A DNA stretch of 64,000 nt, taken from NCBI GenBank assembly GCA_009760855.2, contig WPIO01000021.1:1965001-2029000 (forward strand), written 5' to 3'. The notes below the pieces were generated by a model that worked only from the letters and a program-made list of their open reading frames with translations, made no database searches and had not been told where the DNA came from. This DNA is from Cristatella mucedo. Lineage: Eukaryota > Bryozoa > Phylactolaemata > Cristatellidae. Of this stretch, positions 54,961 through 64,000 are shown in pieces (position 1 is the first letter of the stretch; each line of letters starts with the position of its first letter). The position numbers were made by a program, and so were the translations under genes.

Positions 54961-55560
54961 AAGTTAGCTCGGACTGGCTTTGCTTTCTTAATTAATTACA
55001 TGACTGGCTGTTTTGAAAAGTGCGTGGGCGTGACCTGGAGCTAATTAGATATTTTGCATGTTGGTTATACGTGAAAACGGCAGCTCTATGTATCACAGAA
55101 GCGACAAACGGAAATATGGTAGAGGAGAATAGTCGCCTATTATTTCTACGTGAACTTCAGGTGAAGGTGACTCGAGCCTTCATTGATTTTAGACAGTAGG
55201 TAGCGGTTAGAGGTGCAGAACGGAATTGAGGGGCTTTCTTTTTTGTGTTTATTGAGGAAAAGGAGTACGCAAGTGCTACTTTTGGTGCCGAGTCTCTGAT
55301 ATTCTCGGTCTTCCCGACAGAGAAGCCAGAGAAGCAATCACCTACGTCACCACTAGGATCACTAGGTTAAGAGCTAACCAGGGAGTGGGAAAAAACATAA
55401 TTGACAGTATGCATTAGCATACTTGAATTGTGCATTTAAAAAATCATTGTGTTTTTACAAAAGCTAGTCTTTGCCTTTACCATGATTGATTGGTATGATG
55501 TACAATATTCATCGTGTGCCTTTCGGTGGACAATCTGACTTGATCTTATATATTTTTCTC
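54961..55560. other. No recognisable feature
   Basis: A 63-codon minus-strand frame at 55146-55337 has no recognisable domain. It could be 5' UTR of an adjacent L2 copy. Confidence 0.35.
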
Positions 55561-55564
55561 AAAT

Positions 55565-56900
55565 ATCTGTGTTTAACTATAAGCAGTCTGGGTGACGAGC
55601 ACAGTGTGCTTAGTAAGAGGTGCAAACTCGTCGAGAAGGTCAGCTAGTGTTGTATTGTAGCATTTCACGAAAATTGAGAAGTCGGATAGGAGATAAAGCA
55701 GCAGGGGTGAAGGAGACATTCTCGTTTTTATTGCATCGCCGTCAAGGGTAGTCAGGTTACATAATTTGCTGGTGATTGCTGGCATAGTAGAGGGCACGCA
55801 ATGTAGACTGAGTGAGATTCGCATACGGTCGGAGAGGTGGAATTTCGCAATAATAGGTGACGATCGTATTTAGTTGTGGGATAGCGTTGGGAGTGAGTGA
55901 TCATAGATATCAGTAGGGCCCCACAAATGATCCGAGAGAAAAATGAGTAAGGAAGTGCACGAAGTGCAGCGCTGAAGGCATCATATGCGTTTATCAAAAT
56001 CCTATTTCAAATCAGACGATTAGAGATCGATTTCTTGCACGCATAATCAAAATGAGGTCACAGACATGTGACATGGTGCAAAAAAAGGTACTTGCGGTCG
56101 ACACACTATTGCCAGTATAGGCAGCTTTTCTTTCGGATGAACTCCAAATAAGAGGCTTCGAAAGGACAGCAAACGATTCGAAATTTAAAGATAAATTTTC
56201 AGCAAATACGTCTCAGCGACATTTAGATTTATCTAGGATTATAAAAGAAGGGGAAGCCTATCTGGGTTGCCTCGTTTACAGTCAAGCAGTTAGCCAATTT
56301 CACCCAGGTCAGAGTTAATGCAAGCAGGTCGTGATCGTTGTTAGAAGTCATGTGGTTTATTACCAGGGTTAATTACATATTCACTGAGATTTAGGAAGAC
56401 AGCCTTAAGTTATGCCGCGGTATTAATAACAGCCCTGATGACTACTAAGATAGAACGATTCACAGCATGGCTTGAGAGCGATCGATTTCGGTGCTGAGAA
56501 AATGCTGCGAACACCTAGCCAGAGGGTCTCTTTTCTCGACCCCTTTCCAGGCTATCCTGTTTTGTTAAGGCATAATTTTTGGACCTACGCTAACAGCGAC
56601 CGAATCTAGTAAAGCATTTGACGACGGAAATGACCCAATAATAGGCATCACCAATCACATCCAATAGGCTGGCTACTAGCCGCCGGATATTCTAGAAATG
56701 CCACAGCATACTAGAAGGTAACCCAGCACTAAGGCTTTTAAATGCCCATCGGCAGATTATTTATAATCCAGTGAGCTCGAATTGCAAACCGCAAGTTTTA
56801 AACGCGTCTCAGCTTTTTCGATGTTCATATACGATGTTGGCGAGAACATTGATTACCGCGATAAAACTTCGTAAAGACCAAGAAATTGTAGTAGCTCTTG
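55565..56900 (-). mobile_element. L2 family 1, endonuclease and linker part
   Basis: Adjoining minus-strand frames. 55752-55997 starts INAYDAFSAALRALPYSFF, matching DAFSTALRALT in the 10400-12850 copy. 55573-55824 contains LLSDFSIFVKCYNTTLADLL then DEFAPLTKHTVLV, the typical linker between endonuclease and reverse transcriptase (YNSTLSxLLDKHAPL-like) in L2/CR1 elements. To the right the sequence parallels 11871-12850. The reverse transcriptase is absent, so this copy carries the part that the other two endonuclease copies lack. Confidence 0.65.
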
Positions 56901-58039
56901 GTGTTGGAAAGAGAAAAAAGTACTAATCAAAATGAAAAATTGATTAGAACCCCAAGAGAACAATATTTTTTCTGGGGCACTTCCAAATTTTTACAAAGAA
57001 GTATGTAATTTAGTTTGTACTAACAGAAACCATATAAGCTACCGTAATCACAAAAAGGAAAATTAAAAAAGGCATCGGATTTTTTTTAAATACGAGTTAG
57101 CAGTCCAGTTTTTCGTAATCGTCGACAGGGTTTATCATTTCATGGTAAACCTGAACATATAGTCTCCAGATGATTGGAGACTGGTCAGAGAAGCACCTGC
57201 ATCATTTGAGTCAGAGAAGCAGGCGATACAATCGGAATACAGACTACTGAAGTATTTCAGAAATGAACTTCAATGAACGACGACAAATGGACCTCGTGGT
57301 GAATAGCTAAACCTGACGTCGACAAGCCGCTTGAGGGGAGCCAGTATATAGTTTTTATTATTTTAATGTGAGAATACTAATCTTTATTTTCAAGCGATTC
57401 CTTTTTTCAATGTACTTGACTATTGCTGGCTAAGCTAGTTACGCACGTTTACAGACTTAAACCAAGCTGCATCTTGAAGCTCTGGCGACCCACATGATAC
57501 GACATAGGAACACCGAAGGGGCTACAACCACTATGCATTATGGAGGCACACGCAGAGCAACATTAACACGGCCGCTCACCACTCCGCTAACGTTCCAACT
57601 GCCCTCCCCATCCGCTCGCCCCATCCTGCCTGCTGCACTGCGTATGGCACATGCCACATGACTGCCTCACACCAGGGGTGAGCCAGGCCTGCTGTGCAGC
57701 GTCCGGGGCGACCCAAAGTGCCGTGGCTGAGCCGACACTATATTTCACCGTGAAAGCTAGGTTTACTTTACTAGCTGTGCTCTGACAACGCTGAAGCATG
57801 TCTTGCCACTTGTCAATCATCCAAAGGAGTAGGAGAGAATATTGTTTGTGAAATTTGATAAGCAAACCTAGAACCTAAGAGGATTTCATGCTATCTGTCA
57901 AAATTCTTTTGGAACTACGGTTTTTGGAGAAAAAAGGGTGCCTTCCTATTCTTTGCAAAATCAACCCTGAGGTAGGAAGAGCTGAAGAAATTCTTAGCCA
58001 TCACTGTCACACGTGACTCTGCAACAAGGAGTGAAAATA
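56901..58039. other. No recognisable feature
   Basis: A GC-richer patch at 57,560-57,740 produces a 92-codon minus-strand frame without recognisable motifs. Nothing else seen. Confidence 0.4.
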
Positions 58040-59525
58040 ATAATAATAGTACGTTGGATATAGCACCCTCAGAGAGCTAAATCTGTTTCTAGACGCTTGA
58101 CAATTGCTTCAAAGGAAGCACATTTAAATGGTTACTAGTAGCATTCTCAGTACACTACAACAACAATATGATTAGAGGTGAATTGCATAAGGTATGCAAG
58201 CAAGTATAGTCAGTGGCAACATGCATAGTGTCAGCACGGATCAGTACATTAAGATCAAATAACAGTGACCCACTTAACACTGATAAATTGATACGTTTTT
58301 GGTTTCTTTTTACATGTGATCATATCAGGGAATTTCATGACGCAAGTGGGACGTGAGCTTCAGGTTTTAGGAGCATACAAACTGAAGTCACGGTCTGTAA
58401 AGGATTTGAGATTTATATGAGGCAAAGTTAAGCGATTAGATTCCGAAAAGTGGGAGGAACGATGTTTATCCTGTGAGAAAGTAGACCTGATATGTGAACT
58501 GAGAAAAATAATCACGGAATCTAAAAACTAACAGATGAGCCTAGCTGCACAAAGGTTTGCACCAGCTGTAAGCACCGGCTTTCACAGGCCGATAGGCTAG
58601 TAAGCAGTGAGGTACAGAAGTCGAGCCGGGATGTTATAAATGCGTGAACCAGTTTAGATTGTATATCCCTGTCTAAACAAACCCAACCTTTAGCAATTCT
58701 ATGTAACTGAAAGTAGGCTAACTCGACAGTGAAGCTGATGTGGCCATCTAATAGATGGTCACTTTGGAACAGGACGCATAGATTTCGTGCAAATTCAACA
58801 GGACTTATGCTGACAGAGCCGATTGTGAGCGTTAATCTTTAAAGTTTCTGAATCACACTCGGCTTACTTATAAATAGTAAGTTTGTGTTATCATTATTCA
58901 ATTTAAAAAGGCTTACTGCTATCATGTGCGGACGGTAGCTATACATGTAGCAAGTGTGTGTAGAGAATTCGACATGCTGGAGGGGTGGAGGGATCAAAGC
59001 CAAGGTACAGCTGAATGTCATCTGTGTAGAGGTGAAAGCCGTGATTTTTGCCTGGCAACAGCATCGGCTAGATTAAGAGTATAATCCATGTCATGAACAA
59101 AACCAAGCACAGAGCCCTGAGGTACCCCATATTTCAGAGGTTTCCCGGATGATCTTCGTCTATTCAGATCAGTACCTTGGAGTCTCCCACTGAAATAGGA
59201 CGTGAACCGCTGCAGGGCAGTGCAAGTGATGCCTAGGCGAGATGGGAGGCGCTCATAAAGGTCTTGGTGATCGATAGTATCACAAACTGTTGAAAGATTG
59301 AGCAAAATAAGCAGTACTCTACTTAAATATGCATTCCTAAGTAGGTCTTCAAACAACCAATGCGATCCTGACTTTGTATAGTGATGAACTGTAAAATCAG
59401 ATTGGAACTTACTAGCGAGGTTTGAAATTTCAGAATATAAGTTCAGCGATTGCCACGACTTGTTCCAGTGTTTATTTTTTTAACATTAGAAGTTAGACTG
59501 GACAGAAGTTGCTTGAGTTCTCTTG
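58040..59525 (-). mobile_element. L2 family 1 retrotransposon, reverse transcriptase and 3' end
   Basis: (AAT)n then GATATAGCACCCTCAGAGAG, the 3' UTR and the C-terminal region. At 59018-59356 an open frame reads LILLNLSTVCDTIDHQDLYE, RLPSRLGITCTALQRFTSYF and PLKYGVPQGSVLGFVHDMDY: the conserved reverse transcriptase core with a Ser in place of Ala before the first catalytic motif. Frameshifts elsewhere. Confidence 0.8.
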
Positions 59526-59544
59526 CTCTAGTTTTGCTTGCTTA

Positions 59545-59829
59545 CATTGGATACATGTATATATTGTATAGCATCATTGTAATAAAGTATATGTAATTTA
59601 TGATATAACAATAGTATTACACATAATATAATACAATAGAATATAATACAAAATATTATATCATAATATACTTGATATACTATATTAGTATTACATATAA
59701 ACTAGAGTATACAATTGTAATATTATTAAAAATCAAATATTACATTATGATTTTTTTATATTTCGTTGTGTTACATTGTATTACTGTACCATGTTACATT
59801 TTAATATATTATATTTTAATATATTGAGT
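59545..59829. repeat. AT-rich low-complexity tract
   Basis: About 285 bp almost purely of A and T with irregular ATAATATAATAC-type units, bordering the inverted-repeat element. Confidence 0.85.
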
Positions 59830-59899
59830 ATAGTCCTGACTGGGTCTCGGACATTTCCCCTGCTTGGACGTCCCCCCCTGACATTCCCCCCTCGGGTAT

Positions 59900-60048
59900 A
59901 TGGTTTGGGTTTAGGTTTTAGGGTCTAGTGTTTAGGGTTTAAGGATTTAGGGCTTAGGGTTTTCCGGGTTTAGGGTTTAGGCTTAAGTGTTTAGCGTTTA
60001 GGGTTTTTAGGGTTAAGTGGTTAGGGTATAGGTTTTAGGGTTTAGGGC
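59900..60048 (+). repeat. Degenerate TTTAGGG array (interstitial, telomere-like)
   Basis: About 150 bp of imperfect GGTTTAGGGTTTAGGG units with variants such as TTAGGG, TTAAGTG and TTTAGCG. The period is mainly seven, the plant-type telomere unit, rather than the six of most animals. It lies inside the inverted-repeat element, not at a chromosome end. Confidence 0.85.
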
Positions 60049-60412
60049 GGGCTGAGCCTCGGCCGCCTAAATCCACCCTTGCTCGTATTCCGCGCTTTTA
60101 TTGGTGTTTATTAGGTCGTAACTGGATCTCTTGAGCTCGAGCTATACTCAGTAGACCTCTGAGGCTTAGTGCTCAGTTGCAGGTGGGGGCGGCATGCCGT
60201 AGCGCACGCCCGCTTTGATGGATGCGATCACGTGCCCGGCGGCTTCGAGCGGGACCGAACTCCTGCGGGACCGAACAGTCAAGCTTGCTGCTGGTGCAGC
60301 AGCTGCAACCGCCGATGCTGCTGGCTCCATTTGAAGCCATCGTTCCAATCCATCTATACTTCAAATTATACTGAGTTTATTTGATTTCTATCAGAGTGTG
60401 AACTTTATTTGA

Positions 60413-60434
60413 TCATATATATATATATATATAT
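60413..60434. repeat. (AT)n microsatellite
   Basis: Short AT dinucleotide run within the inverted-repeat element. Confidence 0.9.
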
Positions 60435-60572
60435 CTGTATTCCTAGTTATAAATTCATCAGCATGGGGGAAACGTCCTACCGGGGAATGTCTGGGGAGAT
60501 GTTTCAGGGTCCACCAGGGGGGAACATCTGAGGGATTCTTCAGGGGGGATGTCCTACAACCGGCCTGACTAC

Positions 60573-60875
60573 AAAATTTTTGAAAAGTACTAAGGCATGC
60601 CCTGATGTTAATGACATATTGATAATGTTATACATGTTTTACATGGCAGCAGCAGATCAATGCATCTTTGAAGCAGGAAAGTGGAAATAGGGTCCAGAGG
60701 ACTGGTTGTCTTCTTTGATTAAGAGTGCAATAGTGAAGGCTGCGAAATATACCAATCGTGAACTGAAAAGCAGCATCGTCATCGATCTTTTTGAGCAGCT
60801 GTAGGAGGACAGCACGTGGAGCACTTAAACCGTACGTGACGCTGGCATTCTCGAATGATGAACTTTGAAATATAG
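60573..60875. other. Unrecognised; short open stretch near 60,700-60,800
   Basis: One frame reads GPEDWLSSLIKSAIVKAAKY then TNRELKSSIVIDLFEQL and stops. It has no recognisable motif but might belong with the coding-like region that follows. Confidence 0.3.
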
Positions 60876-61385
60876 TTTTTCTTTTTATGCTACCAATTTC
60901 GTAGAAGCATCTTGAGGAATATTGACGGCGTTCTGAAACTTTTGCAGGATCAAAAGATGAGCTCTAAAGATGTTTCTTGTGACCTCCACTCTCTTTACGT
61001 GGAATTGTCAAAACTTCAGGAAGAACCATGCCGAGAGTTACTACTAGACGCCAAAAGGAGATGAGACTTGTGGGCAGTTGCAGTTAAACAAACAATCTTT
61101 CGAAGGACACGTGTGCTTGGAGAGCTCTTCCAAAATTTTGGGCTCACGGCAGTGGGGGATATTTCAAGAATCATGAATGACACCATAGACTATCCCCGAC
61201 AAGAAATGGCAACTAGGTTTTTCCGGATTACATATCTTGATTCAAAATATGATTTCTTATTGGAAATCGAGAGTTTTTTTAAGGCACTTGACCACATCAA
61301 ACTCCGCCAGAAATTTCTAGATATGGATGCTTCCATTTTTCACACTGTAAAATGCTTCTTAGCGCACGAAACGACTCGGAATTAA
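60876..61385 (+). pseudogene. Coding-like region, unknown, one in-frame stop
   Basis: One frame is open for about 510 bp except for a single TGA at 61062-61064. Before it: SILRNIDGVLKLLQDQKMSS, SLYVELSKLQEEPCRELLLD. After it: LWAVAVKQTIFRRTRVLGEL, RQEMATRFFRITYLDSKYDF then IESFFKALDHIKLRQKFLDM. The composition (charged and hydrophobic residues alternating) looks like real protein. An acceptor-like CTTTTGCAG ends at about 60,949. I do not recognise the family. A remote resemblance to the region before the hAT dimerisation domain (a block of R-F-F/R-x-x-Y-L-D type) is too weak to claim. Confidence 0.35.
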
Positions 61386-62232
61386 AGACATCACAATAAC
61401 TCGTTTCTTTTGATCTTAGTTACGAAGAAGAAGTGTTTCCTAATTTGAGAGTCTCCATGCAATTTTTTATCACCATAGCCGTATAAGTTGCTTGCTTTAA
61501 ACGTCTGTTTGGCAAGCATAAGATTATCATGTCGTATTTGAGAGTATCAATGGCATAAGATCGGCTTTTCGATTCGGCCTAGTTAAGCATATAGAAAGAA
61601 ACACTGAAAACTATTTACTTTTAAACTATATCAGACCAGTTTACCATTTTCAAGGCAAATTTACCTATGTTAAAGCTGTGAGAGCTACCTAGTATCTGCA
61701 CTAAACTTAATGAAACGTCCTCGACTTGATGTGCCTGCTAGCGTGTGTTTTTTGCATTTCTCCTGTCGTGGAGCTATTTTGCAGCAATTTTGAAAAGACA
61801 AGGGGCACCATTTGTAGCTTTGTCCTAGGGTGCCTAAATGTTTCAATACGCCTCTGAATGTATCCGTATTAATTTATCCGTATCAAACTATGTGAATTAT
61901 TGCATAGACTCAGAAAAACGAGTCCGGAGGCAGTGAGCTCAAGCAGGGAATATTCTAGGAAATTAAAATTCCCCAAAACTCCCGTATTTCATCCTGCACA
62001 AGCCTCATTTTTTCAAAGTGTTTTGGTCAGATGGTGGAGTGGGGGCAGAATCCACATGTGAGATTAACTTTTTATGCTACAATATTGCGCTGCAAAGCGT
62101 ACCTGTTTTAAATGCCACCCAAAAAAGCTTAACTGCTTGCCATAATAAGCTTATTAGGCTTGCTTAATTACAATTTTCAAGAAGTGAGGCATTTCAAATG
62201 CAGTCAAAAGAACAGAATATGACCCAGTCTGC

Positions 62233-62234
<2 letters not shown>
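61386..62234. other. No recognisable feature
   Basis: No repeat or coding signal seen. Confidence 0.4.

Positions 62235-62272
<38 letters not shown>
62232..62272. repeat. (GA)n microsatellite
   Basis: About 40 bp of GA repeat. It overlaps the start of the acidic exon candidate. Confidence 0.9.
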
Positions 62273-62275
<3 letters not shown>

Positions 62276-62401
62276 CGAATGCAATTATGATAACGGATTT
62301 TCCTCAAAATCTCAAGCTTGCGATATAAACGAGGAAGATGAAGAGGCCAGTATCACCATTCCTGAGGAAGAGGACGGTGATAGTGACGTGGCCTATGCAC
62401 G
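62235..62401 (+). CDS. Candidate internal exon encoding an acidic peptide
   Basis: An open frame is bounded by an acceptor-like GTCTGCAG on the left and a donor-like CACG|GTAAAA on the right. It encodes an Arg-Glu run from the (GA)n, then SDECNYDNGFSSKSQACDIN and EEDEEASITIPEEEDGDSDV AYAR. The in-frame codon before the acceptor is TGA and the one after the donor is TAA, so the open stretch coincides with the putative exon. It lies about 0.85 kb downstream of the coding-like region at 60876-61385 and could belong to the same transcription unit. Low confidence. Confidence 0.3.
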
Positions 62402-63104
62402 GTAAAATACGCCAATGTAACCTGATTAGAAATCATCTAAGTCATAATTCTTTTAATAGCACCGTGAACTCTGTGAAGCAAAACCTGGAAATTTTCTGAA
62501 TGCAGAAAGAATCGATCATTTTACTTTTAGATTTCAAGAATACCTAACAATAGCTTTAGCTGATTTCCTTCATACTGCTTATGTTCTATTCATACAATTT
62601 TCTGATACCTCATATCAATCCAATATCAGACCATGCTGTAAGACTCATTCAAATGATTTATTCATACTTCAATCAATAATGCTAAGAAAACAAAAAATCA
62701 CGTACAGACAACTGCTACGCATGTAAGTACGTTAAAAACGCTAGCCTTGGCAGTGCGTTTAAAACCACGATTAACCATTGTGCACTAATAAATGCTAACG
62801 TAATCATGAATCTTGCGGACCACTTAACTATCAGTAATGCAATGCAGATTAAGGTAATTATTAAGTAACTACGTTGGCACCTATAAAAAATGTACTTTAC
62901 AAGCCAATAAGTTGCCTTACGATAGCATTGCGTCCGAATGAGCTCACTTGCACGAACTTCCTTCGTCGATTTTAGAAGAAAATGTCCTGCAATGAGTTCG
63001 CTCTAGAATCTAGATTTGCCTGTGACCTATGCCAGCCATCTCTACCTGGCATCATCTAAGGAGAAGCGGCACCATTTAGCTAAAAAAAACAGCACAGGTT
63101 TATT
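62402..63104. other. No recognisable feature
   Basis: No repeat or coding signal seen. Confidence 0.4.
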
Positions 63105-64000
63105 GGCTATACAATAAGTGTGATTCAGAAACTGGAAAGGCTGACGCTCAAAATTGGCTCTGCCTGCATAACTCTCATTTAATTTGCACAAAACTTAGGT
63201 GTCTTGCTCCAAAGTGACCTTCTGTTAGACGACTACATCAGCTCCACAGTCAAGTCTGCCTATTTTCAGCAACAGAACATTGCTCAAATTCAAGCTTTTT
63301 AGACAGGGATACTACATCCTATTTGGTCCGTGCACTTGTGACATCCCGTCTTGACTTATATAATTCACCGCTTGCCGGCCTACCAACCTGTGCAATCAGG
63401 CGCTTACAGCTGGTGCAAACTCTGCAGCTAGGCTTGTCTGTCCTGAGCGTCGAAGTTGCCACATCACACCACTTCTTGCCGCCGTTCAGTGGCTAACAGT
63501 CAAGCAATGCATTGACTTCAAGGTTTTGTCGCTCACTTCAGGTACCTTAATTTATTTGCTCCAGCCTACCTATTAGATCTACTCCCCCACCAGGCTAAGC
63601 ATCGTACCACCCGCTTTTCGGAATCTAACTGTATACTTATATCCCCCTACCCGTACAAACCTCAAATCCTTTGGAGACCGTGCAATTAGTTCGTATGCTT
63701 CCACAGCTTGGAACTCAATCCCGATTTCCGTGACGACATCCTCTGATCTGACCATATTTAAAAAGAAATTTAAGCTGTGCCTCTTTATGACAGCATTTAC
63801 TGGATTTACTAGTCCTTTATGCGCTGATGCGTGCTGACACTGTGCATGCCACCACTAACCACATCTGTATGGTGAACCTGTGCATGTCACCTCTAACCGT
63901 GATATTCTTGTTGCTTATTGAGCATGCTGCTACTCATCATACTAATAGGGCCTACTTTGCAGCAACTGTAAAGCTCCTAGAGAGAGATTAAGTTCTCTGA
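63105..64000 (+). mobile_element. L2 family 1 retrotransposon, cut by the window end
   Basis: Starts at VIQKLERLTLKIGSA-type sequence (TGATTCAGAAACTGGAAAGG at 63,121). It continues through the DHISSTVKSAYF region, LxLCNSPLAGLPTCAIRRLQ-like segments, the 3' UTR (GCGTGCTGACACTGTGCATG) and the first arm of the hairpin, then leaves the window. Several indels. The (TTA)n tail should lie just beyond. Confidence 0.8.

Larger units (their letters stand above)
59830..60572. mobile_element. Non-autonomous DNA transposon-like element with terminal and subterminal inverted repeats
   Basis: The left end, TAGTCCTGACTGGGTCTCGG then ACATTTCCCCTG, pairs with the reverse complement of the right end, TAGTCAGGCCGGTTGTAGGA then CATCCCCCCTG. 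Inside each end the motif GGAC(A/G)T(T/C)CCCC recurs: about three times on the left (59,849-59,893) and about five times, inverted, on the right (60,463-60,555). Such subterminal arrays are typical transposase-binding regions. The 740-bp interior holds a TTTAGGG-type array and a GC-rich stretch without a credible transposase frame. No target-site duplication is clear; TA is possible. The superfamily is not assigned. Confidence 0.6.

Noticed and set aside
59900-60048. A chromosome end
   Set aside because: The repeat is short, degenerate and flanked on both sides by unique sequence and inverted repeats, so it is interstitial.

Overview
The window looks like nuclear DNA of an invertebrate animal. 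It has no operons or dense coding and no rRNA. It does have intron-type splice signals, (TC)n, (AT)n and (TAA)n microsatellites, tRNA-derived SINEs, and many copies of L2/CR1-type non-LTR retrotransposons. The one well-supported host gene is a rhodopsin-family seven-transmembrane receptor. I cannot name the phylum from sequence alone.

Most of the annotatable sequence is retrotransposon debris. L2 family 1 encodes an APE endonuclease and a reverse transcriptase. It ends in a 3' UTR with a tandem GCATGCTGACA-type motif, an AAAGCGCC...GGCGCTTT hairpin and a (TAA/TTA)n tail. I recognise about 25 pieces on both strands, all 5'-truncated, internally deleted or frameshifted; the least damaged reverse transcriptase region is 45198-46765. 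L2 family 2 is a second, diverged lineage with a different 3' end, present as five pieces. A tRNA-related SINE family is present in five copies.

Layout. 1-14 kb: L2 pieces on both strands, including a locally duplicated block (1525/2703) and a nearly end-to-end but internally deleted L2 (10400-12850). 14-19 kb: sparse sequence, a long (TC)n tract, then the receptor gene (17588-18994). 19-34 kb: mostly unrecognised sequence with scattered L2 and SINE copies, a second (TC)n tract and a local duplication (28490/29510). 34.8-52.1 kb: a large direct duplication, unit A (34770-40740) and unit B (42652-52120). The size difference is explained by later L2 insertions in B and one family 2 insertion in A. 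Each unit carries on the minus strand a two-exon gene for an unrecognised proline-rich protein. It is intact in B (exon 1 at 50337-50372, exon 2 at 47828-48442) and broken in A; a third, exon-2-only relic lies at about 52150-52590. Between the units are relics of a hAT-like transposon with a BED-type zinc finger, and a SINE. 52-59.5 kb: three more minus-strand L2 copies, two carrying endonuclease regions. 59.5-60.6 kb: an AT-rich tract and an apparent non-autonomous DNA transposon with terminal and subterminal inverted repeats around a degenerate TTTAGGG array. 60.6-63.1 kb: two weak candidate exons. 63.1-64 kb: an L2 copy cut by the window edge.

The strongest candidates for something undescribed are the three-copy proline-rich gene inside the A/B duplication and the inverted-repeat element with the TTTAGGG core. 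All comparisons were made by eye; no alignment or database search was run.
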